Shown here one piece after another: positions 26,768-36,481 of a stretch of DNA of 64,000 nucleotides; position 1 is the stretch's first letter, and each line of letters starts with the position of its first letter. The stretch covers positions 2,304,340 to 2,368,339 of the forward strand of contig NZ_KB849780.1 of assembly GCF_000368965.1 (NCBI RefSeq), written 5' to 3'. This DNA is from Acinetobacter calcoaceticus DSM 30006 = CIP 81.8 (GTDB lineage Bacteria; Pseudomonadota; Gammaproteobacteria; Pseudomonadales; Moraxellaceae). The translations under genes and the position numbers were made by a program. The notes below the pieces were generated by a model. The model saw only the letters and a list, made by a program, of their open reading frames with translations, was not told the origin of the DNA and made no database searches.

Positions 26768-27775
26768 ATGCCACAGACAGCAACGGCACTGGCTAGCTGG
26801 GTTAAAGCGATTCAAAAAGCGCTTGAGAAAGCAGGTGTGGATAGCCAACCTTTATTAAAACAAGCAGGTTTAGATGTTCAGGCCCTAAATGATCCAGATG
26901 CACGCTATTCATTAAAAAACACAGCAAATTTATGGAAACTAGCCGTTCAAGCGACTCAGGACTCATGCTTTGGACTTAAAGTTGCCAGCCAAGTCAACCA
27001 AAATACATTTCATGTGTTGGGCCATTCACTCATTACCAGCACAACACTAAAAGAAATGTTTTTAAGAATTATTCGTTACTTCCGCATAGTGACCGACATT
27101 CCTGAACTCGAATTTTATGGTGAGGGAAAAAATCATTATTTCGTTATTCATGTTCCCGACGAAGTTCAACCCGAATCTATCGATGCTTTTATCTCTGTTT
27201 TTATTCGTTCAAGTCGCGCGTTACAAGGCTCTGTTTTTTCGCCCTTACGCATTGAACTAAGACGCTCGGAACCAGAAGATCTGGAAAACTTTAAAAGCAT
27301 TTTAAAAGCCCCGATTGTGTTTAATGCGCCCAAAGACATGATTGTGTTTGACACAGCAACCATAGAACAGCCTTTAGATGGTGGGAATCCTAGCCTCACT
27401 CAAGAATATGATGAGATTATTAATCGTTATCTCGCACGATTTGATAAAGAAAATATATTGGCTCGTGTGAAAGTAAAACTCATTGAAAAATTATCTACAG
27501 GTGACTTTCAACAGCAAGACGTTGCGAAAAGTTTAGGCTTAAGTATACGCAGTCTGCAACGCAAGCTTTCGGCAGAAAATACGTCTTATAGCGAGCTACT
27601 CGACAATACACGGCACGAACTGGCTTTGTCGTATATCAAAAATTCAAGCCACAATATTACCGAAATTGCCTATATTCTTGGCTTTACCGATGTGAGTAGT
27701 TTTACCCGTGCTTTTCGACGTTGGACAGATTTATCACCGCTACACTATCGGGAAAAACATCTGTCTTTCTCTTAA
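26768..27775 (+). CDS. AraC-family regulator with N-terminal effector domain
   Basis: The 335-residue protein has an N-terminal domain of the arabinose-binding-like PF12625 type (residues ~20-200) and a C-terminal double helix-turn-helix (FQQQDVAKSLGLSIRSLQRKLS and HNITEIAYILGFTDVSSFTRAFRRW). It diverges from the desaturase gene and probably activates it and the FadL-like/amidohydrolase operon through the repeated 39-bp site. A strong terminator follows at 27797-27826. Confidence 0.88.
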   Translation: MPQTATALASWVKAIQKALEKAGVDSQPLLKQAGLDVQALNDPDARYSLKNTANLWKLAVQATQDSCFGLKVASQVNQNTFHVLGHSLITSTTLKEMFLRIIRYFRIVTDIPELEFYGEGKNHYFVIHVPDEVQPESIDAFISVFIRSSRALQGSVFSPLRIELRRSEPEDLENFKSILKAPIVFNAPKDMIVFDTATIEQPLDGGNPSLTQEYDEIINRYLARFDKENILARVKVKLIEKLSTGDFQQQDVAKSLGLSIRSLQRKLSAENTSYSELLDNTRHELALSYIKNSSHNITEIAYILGFTDVSSFTRAFRRWTDLSPLHYREKHLSFS

Positions 27776-27796
27776 ATTTTTAAAAATTTTAGATAA

Positions 27797-27826
27797 AAAA
27801 AAGATGCATTCATGTGCATCTTTTTT
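27797..27826. terminator. Bidirectional intrinsic terminator
   Basis: AAAAGATGCA pairs with TGCATCTTTT across TTCATG, flanked by A- and T-runs. It serves araC (+) and the convergent amidohydrolase operon (-). Confidence 0.9.
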
Positions 27827-27835
27827 ATGAATATC

Positions 27836-29203
27836 TTATTTTTTATTTAACAGTTCAAGCATGGACACTGTGGCGACTTTAGCTCCGACTGGCAAGGCTT
27901 TTAAATCTACAACATAGTTCGGACTGTGCGGAATGTAAGGTGCGGGTTTGCCTTGCTTTACTGCATTTGCAAACACAACCGGATCTGCCACACCAATGAA
28001 CATAAAGTTAAACGGAATGTCTTTTTGATCACCTAAGAGATGATGAACATCTTCTGACCCCATAAACGGTGGGAAATTGGTTAAGACTTGTTTGTCACCT
28101 AATAACGCTTTTAATGGTCCATTTAAACGCGCAGAGAACTCTTTATTGTTGACTACAGGCATGGTCGAACCTTTGAGCGTTAAAGTAGGCAATTGATCTT
28201 GACTCATACCCTGCATTTCGGCTGCGCCTTCACTCATGAGCTTAATGTTATTTAACATCGTTTCACGTACTTTTGGATCAAACCAGCGCATATTCATTTT
28301 GACCAACGCGGTTGAAGGGATCACGTTATTCGAATTTCCGGCTTGAATTGAACCAATAGACAATGCTGCAGGTTGCTGGGTGTTAACTGCGTTGCCCATA
28401 ATAGTTTGATATTGAGTAATGGCATTTGCAGCCATGCTAATCGGGTTCTTGGTTAAATATGGGAGTGAACCATGCCCACCAACCCCTTTAAATAAAATAT
28501 CAAGTTGATCGGTTCCCGCCATGCGTGGTCCCGGTGCATTGATTACCGTTCCAACAGGTGCAGGTGTGGTATGAACTGCAAAAAAATAATCGGGTTTTGG
28601 TAAATTATATTTTGTCCACAAACCGTCAGTCACCATTGCTTTAGCACCCGTTACAGGCTCTTCAGCAGGTTGTGCGACTAAAATAATGGTTCCGCTCCAT
28701 TCCTTTTTTAGAGCTACCATGGTTTTTGCCATACTGAGCATCCATGTCACATGCGCATCATGACCACACATGTGTGCAACAGGCGTTTCGGTTCCATCAT
28801 CGAGTTTTACCCGCACTTTACTTGCATAAGGTAAGCCAGTCGCTTCTTGAACAGTATTGGCATCCATGTCGGCACGGTACATGACCGTTGGCCCTGCACC
28901 GTTTTTTAAAATGCCAACCACACCTGTCTTGGCTATTCCAGTTTTAACATCAAACCCTAATGACTTAAGCTCTTTGGCAACAATGGCAGAGGTACGCGTT
29001 TCCATAAACCCAAGTTCAGGGTGCTCATGAATATCTTTATAAACCTTACTTAACCATTCTGTTTGTCCATCAATAATCGTTAACGCTTTTTGTGAGACAG
29101 TAGGTAAATTAGATGGGTTTACTTCGGCATGGAGGACAGTTCCATAACCTGCCATCAAAGTCGATAACCCTAAAAATATGCCGTTTTTGATGATTTTATT
29201 CAT
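27836..29203 (-). CDS. Exported M20-family amidohydrolase
   Basis: The 455-residue protein has a signal peptide (NGIFLGLSTLMAGYGTVLHA) and an M20D amidohydrolase domain: HEHPELGFMETRTS, YRADMDA, HMCGHDAHV, QPAEEPVTGA and GVGGHGSLP. Members hydrolyse N-acyl amino acids and similar amides with two metal ions. A periplasmic location plus a FadL-like channel immediately upstream (33-bp gap) suggests hydrolysis of an imported fatty-acyl amide, which would also fit co-regulation with a desaturase. The substrate is inferred. Confidence 0.85.
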   Translation of the reverse strand: MNKIIKNGIFLGLSTLMAGYGTVLHAEVNPSNLPTVSQKALTIIDGQTEWLSKVYKDIHEHPELGFMETRTSAIVAKELKSLGFDVKTGIAKTGVVGILKNGAGPTVMYRADMDANTVQEATGLPYASKVRVKLDDGTETPVAHMCGHDAHVTWMLSMAKTMVALKKEWSGTIILVAQPAEEPVTGAKAMVTDGLWTKYNLPKPDYFFAVHTTPAPVGTVINAPGPRMAGTDQLDILFKGVGGHGSLPYLTKNPISMAANAITQYQTIMGNAVNTQQPAALSIGSIQAGNSNNVIPSTALVKMNMRWFDPKVRETMLNNIKLMSEGAAEMQGMSQDQLPTLTLKGSTMPVVNNKEFSARLNGPLKALLGDKQVLTNFPPFMGSEDVHHLLGDQKDIPFNFMFIGVADPVVFANAVKQGKPAPYIPHSPNYVVDLKALPVGAKVATVSMLELLNKK

Positions 29204-29236
29204 GTAATTAAAACCTTATAAATGAATGATTTAATT

Positions 29237-30622
29237 TTAAAATTTATATCCTATTTTTAAGCCATAGCTTATAGAGTGATTATCCTTAAACTCACCCACA
29301 TAATAGTCACTGCCTGCCTGTGCGCCAAGCTGAGCTTTTGCATCGCCTAACCAGTAATATTTCACACCACCAGAAATAAAGTATTGCGATGTTGGACTGT
29401 ATTGGGCTCCCACTCCTAAGTTGTAATATCCCTTGGTTGGGCCACCCGTTGAAACTTTATCGCCAGCTCCCGAGTCCCAGCCCACTGATACAGAACCTAG
29501 CCATTTAGTTGAAAAACGTTGCCCTAGTCCTAAATTTAAAGCCCACTGGTCATCATCATAACGAACCAAATTAAACCCTTCTGGACGGCTTGGTGTTGAT
29601 AATCCCCCAATAACTTTTGAAATTTCACCAAAACGGTAAGGTTGTAGCGCCAAATCACTCCAATTTACCCAACGCAAGCTCCCAAACAATAAAGCTCCTT
29701 GGCGTAAACCTGTTTGAAATTCTAAATTCACTGAGTTTGGAGATTTAAATTTGGTTGTGCCAGAGCCTTCGGTATTGGGTAACTCTGAAATAATATGATT
29801 TAAATAATTTTTCTTTTGCTCGGTCATCTGCCCGATAGAAATCATATAGTCGAGATGTTGGCTAACTAAATCGCGTCCTTGCTGAGTCGTTAACATATCA
29901 ATTAACGGCGCATTTTCAGTTGCGTTTACTTTGTGGGTAATGGCAGACCGATAGGTAAGCGAAACTTTAACGGCCTTTTCAGGAATTTGATAAGCCAGTC
30001 CAGCCAACCAACCCCAATCGCCCACAGTTTTAGTTTGAAAGTCATAGCCATTATAAAGACTAAATACATTGCCTCTTAAATTGACCTGACTTTTGAAGGT
30101 TTGATAAACCGGCCCTGCAAAAATATTCCAATTTTTATTAGGTTGATATCCAGCAATGAAGCTAAAACTTTGAATATCAAATTCTGATTTTGCATTTCCT
30201 GTGGGAACTTGACCAGAAGTAGCATTTGCAAGGCTTGTAGTCGTAATACCTGGAAGCATAACTGTATCTTTCGGGGTTGCGACAAAGCCATTTACACCAG
30301 AATATTCGGTGTCAGCCCCAAAAGGCTGATCGTAAAGCAACCCAAATGAATACTGCGGTGCCAACTGTAATTTTAAAGCCGCAGTCGGCCGATAATCTGT
30401 ATTGGCAATATCGGAAATTGACTGATGTGAAGGGTTAGTACCAGATTCCACTCCTTTTAAATCAGTATCTGTCACACCTAAACTGGCTTCAAAGTAATTT
30501 CCCGGTTGTAAAAATGCTGATACGGATTGGCCTGTTTTATCAAATGCCGCAGCATGTAATGCACTTGTACAAATTGAAGCGATTCCCAATACTAATGTTC
30601 TATTTCTTACTACAAAAATCAT
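29237..30622 (-). CDS. OmpP1/FadL-family outer-membrane transporter
   Basis: The ~461-residue protein starts at 30622 (MIFVVRNRTLVLGIASICTSALHAAAF), where AGGA lies 7 bases upstream; a longer frame to 30721 overlaps the regulatory site and is unlikely to be translated. A signal peptide is followed by repeated amphipathic beta strands and ends in Phe (GLKIGYKF), as in FadL-type barrels for hydrophobic compounds. It is the first gene of an operon with the amidohydrolase. Confidence 0.85.
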   Translation of the reverse strand: MIFVVRNRTLVLGIASICTSALHAAAFDKTGQSVSAFLQPGNYFEASLGVTDTDLKGVESGTNPSHQSISDIANTDYRPTAALKLQLAPQYSFGLLYDQPFGADTEYSGVNGFVATPKDTVMLPGITTTSLANATSGQVPTGNAKSEFDIQSFSFIAGYQPNKNWNIFAGPVYQTFKSQVNLRGNVFSLYNGYDFQTKTVGDWGWLAGLAYQIPEKAVKVSLTYRSAITHKVNATENAPLIDMLTTQQGRDLVSQHLDYMISIGQMTEQKKNYLNHIISELPNTEGSGTTKFKSPNSVNLEFQTGLRQGALLFGSLRWVNWSDLALQPYRFGEISKVIGGLSTPSRPEGFNLVRYDDDQWALNLGLGQRFSTKWLGSVSVGWDSGAGDKVSTGGPTKGYYNLGVGAQYSPTSQYFISGGVKYYWLGDAKAQLGAQAGSDYYVGEFKDNHSISYGLKIGYKF

Positions 30623-30681
30623 GGATCCATCCTGGATTTTTTTATTTTGATTGTTCACTTTATTAAGATTTTGAGTGGTGT

Positions 30682-30720
30682 GCTTAGCCCCAAACGCCAA
30701 TTCGTTGACTGTAGATGCCA
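30682..30720 (-). promoter_or_regulatory. Shared 39-bp regulatory site B (probable AraC target)
   Basis: This is the second copy of the 39-bp site described at 26636-26674, about 60 bp upstream of the FadL-like start. Conserved blocks are GCTTAGC, AAACGCCAAT and GATGCCA. Confidence 0.65.
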
Positions 30721-31019
30721 TATTTAAAAATTATAAGATTACCTCTTTGTGACGAGATAAGTCCTTTTGAACTCAAGATTAAAGACGACGATGATTTAAA
30801 ACTTTCAGATAATTTTTTAAGAAACTTTTGTATTTATTGCTGTTAATATTAAAGCGCATGATAGATTTCCCAATCCTTCATATCTCTATAAATCACGGCA
30901 CACCAAACTAGAAAAGCTAAAGCAATGATATTTATATACCTTCGCTTTAGCTTATAAATTTATCGGATATACAGTCTGTAGATTAAAATAGTGCATACAT
31001 CAGTAATCTACATCTTCAG

Positions 31020-32273
31020 CTAAAATTCATATTTCGCCATCATTTCTATACGCTTATCTTTCCCTACTTGCTGACTTACGGTGTTGCGCTCACCATAGAC
31101 ATATTCAACCCCAAAAGTTAAGGGTTTATTGGGTTTAAACATCAGGTTAGCCCAGCTTTGTTGTAACTTCTTATTTGCATCTTTTGTTATTACATCTTTA
31201 TCTTCATAGATCAATGCGCCATGACCTATTGTACCCCTTAGCTTTTCATTAAATTGATAAGTAAGGCCCATTTGAAATGCATCAAAATCAATTAATTCGA
31301 CATCATCTCCGTTTTGGATATGACGAACATTATCAGAGGTAGCCAGTAATAATTTATTGTCTCCAGAAACATGCGAATAGTTGCTATTAAATAATAAAGA
31401 TGGTGTGATTTTATAGCGAAGACCTAATGCTGCACCCCATCCCATTTTAGTCTCATCATTTTCATTACGTAGACGGACTTCCTGAACTAAACCACGTGCA
31501 GTCATTACGCCTTTATCAGTGGCAAATTCATGTTTCAATTTACTTGCCAATAAAGGCAGGCGGTTCTCGTCATTGCCTTTTTCTAAGCTTAAAAAATAAG
31601 AGGTTGATGTATTGATTGGCCCTGAATAACGCACCATTGGATTACGATTGGTACCACCACCTAAAGCGGTATTTGAATCTAGCATTTCTGGTGCTGTTTC
31701 AGTTGAAAGAAAAGTAGACGTCGTTTGACCGATCAACCAACGATCATAATTTAAATAGACATGTCGCAGACGAGCATTGTCTTTATTTGCCCCGCCGCGA
31801 AAATCTATTTCAATTTTCCCTTTTAACGTCTTTTCCCCTACAGCAGTATTAAAATCTAAACCAATACGAGAGGCATTTACGGTCGAATCCAAGCGATCTT
31901 CAGTAGATTTTTTATCAGGATCCCCTTCTAGTAACACACCATTAATGCGGTTAAACATACCTTTCGCGCCTTCAAACTGATATGCAGCATCAGCACGAAC
32001 AAAGCCATACAAATTAACATCGGCACCGGATTTTGATTGCCATTTGAATATAGCTTGAGTATTTTTTTCGGGCGGCGTGATAACATTTGCCGTAGGTACG
32101 TGTGGAACCTGTACGCTAATTATAGGTGTTGCTTTTTGAGTCTGAAGCATTTGTCTCAGTTCATTCACTTCAGCACGCAACTGTTCAAGTTCACTGTTCT
32201 GATTGGCATGGGTAAATGTGGTGAGAGTGGTTAAGCTAACGATTAGTACTGTCTTAGCTGAGTTAAATTTCAT
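31020..32273 (-). CDS. DcaP-like trimeric outer-membrane porin
   Basis: The 417-residue protein has a signal peptide (TVLIVSLTTLTTFTHA), a short coiled coil (NSELEQLRAEVNELRQMLQ), then an outer-membrane barrel (VNLYGFVRADAAYQFEGAKG ... ending AKYEF). This is the DcaP family, known from Acinetobacter as channels for dicarboxylates and other anions. It is the last gene of the tctCBA-abrB-porin set on this strand, so it probably carries tricarboxylates across the outer membrane. Confidence 0.87.
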   Translation of the reverse strand: MKFNSAKTVLIVSLTTLTTFTHANQNSELEQLRAEVNELRQMLQTQKATPIISVQVPHVPTANVITPPEKNTQAIFKWQSKSGADVNLYGFVRADAAYQFEGAKGMFNRINGVLLEGDPDKKSTEDRLDSTVNASRIGLDFNTAVGEKTLKGKIEIDFRGGANKDNARLRHVYLNYDRWLIGQTTSTFLSTETAPEMLDSNTALGGGTNRNPMVRYSGPINTSTSYFLSLEKGNDENRLPLLASKLKHEFATDKGVMTARGLVQEVRLRNENDETKMGWGAALGLRYKITPSLLFNSNYSHVSGDNKLLLATSDNVRHIQNGDDVELIDFDAFQMGLTYQFNEKLRGTIGHGALIYEDKDVITKDANKKLQQSWANLMFKPNKPLTFGVEYVYGERNTVSQQVGKDKRIEMMAKYEF

Positions 32274-32379
32274 TTTGCATTCCTTTGTTTTATTTCAATA
32301 AACCGTGTTGTTCATCCATTTACAAAAATTGTAGATATACTCTCCCCCTAAATAGCTTTTTTCAGCTACTTAGAACGTC

Positions 32380-33426
32380 TTACTTTTTAGATTTAAAAAA
32401 CCATTGAAGACTGCATTGATAAAAAAAACGTGTAGTGAGAATTACAAAAATTAATCTTGAGAGCTGAAAGGCAACTACAATGGGTACTGCGAGACCGAGA
32501 GCTTTAGCCATCAGTGACATTTCTGCAATGCCTCCGGGGGAAAGGCCTAAAATCAAGATTTGTTTTTCCGTATGGCTTAAGTTGACCAGTAATAACGCAA
32601 AGCTAATCGATAACACCAAAGCCAGCAGATTGAATATCAGTGTTATTCCAATAAACTTTTTATTTTTCTTTAAAAAGCTAAATGGAAATTTGCTGCCTAA
32701 TGACCAACCAATACAGACTTGACCAAAGGCAGTAAACCATTCAGGCAATTTCATCTGAAGTATTCCGCAAAATGATAACAACCCGATAATGGCAAGTGGT
32801 CCCAAAATCCAAGCATTCAAAAGATTAAAAAATTGAAAAACCTTACCCACAAACAGGGCCAGACCAAACAGCAATACGACCTGAAAAAAGTTAAACTGGT
32901 CCGACACTGGTATCTTTAAACCAGTCCATTCAACTTGAAAATAAAGTTCCATGAAAATTGGAACCAACACAACTAGAACCACAATTCTCAAACTATGGGC
33001 AGCAACGACTTTCTCAACTTGAGCTTGATAGCGTTCTGCAATATTCACCATTTCACTGGCACTGCCAATGGCCGAAGAAAACCATGCAGTTGCCCAATCC
33101 AATGCATTAACTCGATATTGCAAACCAGCCAGCAACGTACCCAACACAAGTGACCATGCCAACCCAATTAGAATAAAGCCCCAATATGCCGCCACTGCCT
33201 GTACCAAGGCTGGTGTAAAGTATAAGCCTAAGGCCATACCAATAATGACCTGCCCTATGCGTCGCCAATGTGGATCACAAGCAAGTGGATGACCAACGCT
33301 ACCGAACAATAAAGCCGTCAATAAAGGTCCAAGCAACCAAGGCAAGGGAATATACAAATATTTGGCAATTAAAGCTCCGACCAGAGCAATTGCTAATCCT
33401 TTGAGATTTGAGCTTATTTTTTCCAT
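32380..33426 (-). CDS. AbrB-family membrane protein
   Basis: The ~348-residue protein has about ten hydrophobic segments in two repeats (LPWLLGPLLTALLFG and LNAWILGPLAIIGLLSF are the paired motifs), typical of the AbrB/ammonia monooxygenase-like family of putative transporters. It lies between tctA and the porin on the same strand; members often accompany tripartite tricarboxylate transporters, but their role is unclear. The ATG at 33426 is chosen over an in-frame TTG at 33438. Confidence 0.8.
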   Translation of the reverse strand: MEKISSNLKGLAIALVGALIAKYLYIPLPWLLGPLLTALLFGSVGHPLACDPHWRRIGQVIIGMALGLYFTPALVQAVAAYWGFILIGLAWSLVLGTLLAGLQYRVNALDWATAWFSSAIGSASEMVNIAERYQAQVEKVVAAHSLRIVVLVVLVPIFMELYFQVEWTGLKIPVSDQFNFFQVVLLFGLALFVGKVFQFFNLLNAWILGPLAIIGLLSFCGILQMKLPEWFTAFGQVCIGWSLGSKFPFSFLKKNKKFIGITLIFNLLALVLSISFALLLVNLSHTEKQILILGLSPGGIAEMSLMAKALGLAVPIVVAFQLSRLIFVILTTRFFYQCSLQWFFKSKK

Positions 33427-33475
33427 AATTCTGAGCAATAATAGTCAACGAATGCTGACTATTATTGTTGCCCTA

Positions 33476-34975
33476 TTAAGCTTGTTGTTTTTTGATAAAC
33501 AAGTACTTACGAACGATTGGCAAGATCAGTAATAATCCTGACATGATCCAAAGCCCCATACTGATATTACTGCTCCACAAGATGCCAAGTTCCCCTTGAG
33601 AAATCGACAAGGCACGGCGTAAATTTGATTCCATCAACTCTCCAAGTACGAAACCAAGAATCAGCGGTGCCAATGGGAAATCAAATTTTCGTAAAATATA
33701 TCCAAACACACCCAAGCCCATACATAACAGCAAGTCAAAGATATTGCTATGAATAGCATACACACCAACAAAACTAACACTTGCGATGATCGGGATCAGA
33801 ATATAATTAGGAATACTTAACATGCGGGCAAAGAAACCCACCAGTGGCAAGTTCAATACCAACAGAATGATATTACCCACCATTAAAGATGCAATTAGTG
33901 ACCACACCAGTACAGGTTGCTGAACAAATAACTGTGGACCTGGTGTTATATTGTACATAAGCAATGCACCCATCATTACCGCAGTTGTACCTGAACCTGG
34001 CACACCCAAGGTCAACATCGGGACAAATGAACCACAAGCTGCTGCGTTATTCGCACTTTCGGGTGCAGCAAGACCGCGCAGATCACCTTTACCAAACTTA
34101 CTACTATCCTTTGCCATTTTGCGTTCAGTGGTATAGGCCATTGCACTTGCAACTGTTGCACCTGCTCCAGGAAGAATACCCAAGAAGAAACCAATCACTG
34201 AACTGCGGATAATAGCAACTAACGAGAAGAAGAACTCTTTAAGATTAAAAAGAGAACGCTTTCCTTGTTTTAAGGTAACTTGACCAATTGTGGTACGTTC
34301 GAGTAGTAATAGAATTTCACTTACACTAAATAAGCCAATAACCAAAGTTGTAAAAGCAATTCCGTCACTTAAACCTACACTGTTAAAGGTAAAGCGATAC
34401 ACACCTGTAATTGCATCCATTCCCACAGTTGAAAGTGCTAAGCCCATGAGTGCCATAATTAAGGTTTTAAAAGGCTGTGTACTAACCAAACCAGTTAAAC
34501 AAACAATTGCAAAGACCATCAGCGCAAAATATTCAGCGGGACCAAACGCAATTGCCCATTTCGCCAATATAGGAGCAAACAACACAATTCCAATAAAGGC
34601 GACAGTACTCCCAACAAAGGAACTGACCGATGACAAAGACAGTGCGATTCCGGCTTTTCCTTGCTGTGCCAATGGATAACCATCTAACGTGGTCATAATG
34701 GCCCCAGCATCTCCGGGTACGTTTAACAGAATCGCTGAAATACGTCCGCCGTATTCACAGCCCAAATAAACTGCTGCCAATAAAATCAAGGCACTATCTA
34801 CGGGTAAACCCAAGGCATAAGCAAACGGTAGTAAAATTGCTACCCCATTAATTGGGCCTAAACCTGGCAATAACCCTACAATCGTTCCAATAAATGCGCC
34901 AATCAAAGCAATTAAAAGATTCTGCGGTTGCAAGGCAACCTCAAACCCCATCATTAAAAAACTTAATACATCCAT
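33476..34975 (-). CDS. tctA: Tripartite tricarboxylate transporter large subunit TctA
   Basis: The 499-residue protein has about 11-12 membrane segments and the TctA signature GLLPGLGPINGVAILLPFAY near the N-terminus, plus a second GILPGAGATVASAMAY block. It is the sodium- or proton-coupled membrane component that moves tricarboxylates. The gene follows tctB by 12 bp and tctC further upstream, giving a complete tctCBA operon. Confidence 0.93.
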   Translation of the reverse strand: MDVLSFLMMGFEVALQPQNLLIALIGAFIGTIVGLLPGLGPINGVAILLPFAYALGLPVDSALILLAAVYLGCEYGGRISAILLNVPGDAGAIMTTLDGYPLAQQGKAGIALSLSSVSSFVGSTVAFIGIVLFAPILAKWAIAFGPAEYFALMVFAIVCLTGLVSTQPFKTLIMALMGLALSTVGMDAITGVYRFTFNSVGLSDGIAFTTLVIGLFSVSEILLLLERTTIGQVTLKQGKRSLFNLKEFFFSLVAIIRSSVIGFFLGILPGAGATVASAMAYTTERKMAKDSSKFGKGDLRGLAAPESANNAAACGSFVPMLTLGVPGSGTTAVMMGALLMYNITPGPQLFVQQPVLVWSLIASLMVGNIILLVLNLPLVGFFARMLSIPNYILIPIIASVSFVGVYAIHSNIFDLLLCMGLGVFGYILRKFDFPLAPLILGFVLGELMESNLRRALSISQGELGILWSSNISMGLWIMSGLLLILPIVRKYLFIKKQQA

Positions 34976-34987
34976 ATCGGGTCATCC

Positions 34988-35434
34988 TTAACCAAAAAAT
35001 CCAAGTGGTAATGGCACATCCAAGAAACGGTCAAACATATAGTAGGTACTCATGCTAAGTACCAAACCTGTCACCAAAACCGGTATGGTTTTGCCATGGA
35101 AAAGTTTGCCCACTGCAATGGTCATTAATAGGGTTGCAACAATAAAGCCTAGCCATTCAAAAACTAATGCATATAGCGTTAAAGCCACCACACACAACGC
35201 TAACTTAACGACTAGATGTTTTGTCCACCCCAACTCAACGGGTTCAAACATAATGGCTGGTCGAATAGTTAGATACGCTGCACTCGCTGTAATTAACCCC
35301 ATTAACAGAATAGGAAAAGCTTTAGGGCCCACTGGATCGTAGGAAATTGGCGCTTCAAAATTGCTCGCATAGATCAACAAAAATAATCCGCAAACCGTAA
35401 TAATGGCGATAAGAATCCGTTCAGATTTCATCAT
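34988..35434 (-). CDS. tctB: Tripartite tricarboxylate transporter small subunit TctB
   Basis: The 148-residue protein has four hydrophobic segments (ERILIAIITVCGLFLLIYAS at the N-terminus) and the size and position of TctB, the small membrane partner of TctA. It lies directly between tctC (54 bp upstream) and tctA (12 bp downstream). Confidence 0.88.
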   Translation of the reverse strand: MMKSERILIAIITVCGLFLLIYASNFEAPISYDPVGPKAFPILLMGLITASAAYLTIRPAIMFEPVELGWTKHLVVKLALCVVALTLYALVFEWLGFIVATLLMTIAVGKLFHGKTIPVLVTGLVLSMSTYYMFDRFLDVPLPLGFFG

Positions 35435-35488
35435 CTATCCTCAGAAAAAAACTGAGCTGAAAAATAGCTTCTCAACCCAGCCTATTTG

Positions 35489-36481
35489 TTATTGTGATAA
35501 TTTATATTCTTGCGATAACTGCCGCATTTCCGCGGTCTGTTTATAAACATAAGCAGTGAGTTCTTCACCTGTCATCTGAAATGGGAGTAGATCCTGATTT
35601 TCACGGACTGCATCAAATTTCTGGTTAGCCATCATTTTATCAAAGGCATTTTTCCACCAACCATAGGCTTCATCACTGACCTTTGGTCCCATATAGAAAC
35701 CACGGATGACTGGCCACTCTATGTCGTAGCCTTGCTCTTTTGCAGTAGGTAATTTTGAGAACTTCCCGTCTAAACGCTTGTTTGCAAAAACTGCCAAAAC
35801 CCGAATATCACCAGACTCTAGATATGAACTTACTTCACTGATATTCCCTACCCCGACTTGAATATGCTGCCCCAGTAATGAAGTCAGCACTTCCCCACCA
35901 CCTTCAAGTGCAACAAATCTTAAATTGGCAGGACTAATACCTGCTTTTTTTGCCAACATTGCTGTTTGCATCCAGTCTTGACCACCCACACTTCCGGCAC
36001 CACCAAAGCTCAGTGCTTTTGGGTTTTCTCGGAGTGCTTTCATCAAGTCATCTAGGTTTTTCAATGGTGAGTCTTTATGTACCGAAACCAGACCATAATC
36101 TACGGCGACCCCAGACAACCATTTCACATCTTTTTCAGTGAAGTTTCCGAATTTTCCTTGTGCCAAGTTCAAGAGTGAACCAGTGGAAAATGCAACTACT
36201 GCATTATTATTAGCAGGATCACTGTTTACGATCTTATTATAGGCTACGGCACCTACCCCACCTGGCATATAGGTTACGCGTATTGGGTCTTTAAGCTGGT
36301 CTGTTTGTTTAAAGCCAGATTGGATTAATTTACAAGTCATATCAAACCCGCCGCCCGGCTTTGCTGGGGCTATACATTCCGGACGTTTTGGCTGACCAGC
36401 CTCTTTAGAAGCATTTCCTGAACCACATCCAGCCATTGTCACACTGACGCATGTTAATGCGAGTAAAGTTAAATTTTTCAT
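35489..36481 (-). CDS. tctC: Tripartite tricarboxylate transporter binding protein TctC
   Basis: The 330-residue protein starts at 36481, where AAGGA precedes the ATG by 10 bases; the frame continues 28 codons further but without a ribosome site. A lipobox (VTMAGC) makes it a lipoprotein. PGGGFDMTCKLIQSGF and GVGAVAYNKI are Bug/TctC family motifs for binding carboxylates in the periplasm. It is the first gene of the tct operon and diverges from the LysR gene at 37276. Confidence 0.9.
   Translation of the reverse strand: MKNLTLLALTCVSVTMAGCGSGNASKEAGQPKRPECIAPAKPGGGFDMTCKLIQSGFKQTDQLKDPIRVTYMPGGVGAVAYNKIVNSDPANNNAVVAFSTGSLLNLAQGKFGNFTEKDVKWLSGVAVDYGLVSVHKDSPLKNLDDLMKALRENPKALSFGGAGSVGGQDWMQTAMLAKKAGISPANLRFVALEGGGEVLTSLLGQHIQVGVGNISEVSSYLESGDIRVLAVFANKRLDGKFSKLPTAKEQGYDIEWPVIRGFYMGPKVSDEAYGWWKNAFDKMMANQKFDAVRENQDLLPFQMTGEELTAYVYKQTAEMRQLSQEYKLSQ

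Noticed and set aside
30623..30721. A 33-residue N-terminal extension of the FadL-like protein
   Set aside because: The signal peptide starts at 30622 with a good ribosome site, and the extension is explained by the conserved regulatory site.
33951..34679. Several open frames antisense to tctA
   Set aside because: They have no ribosome sites or recognisable protein features and are shadows of the long tctA coding frame.
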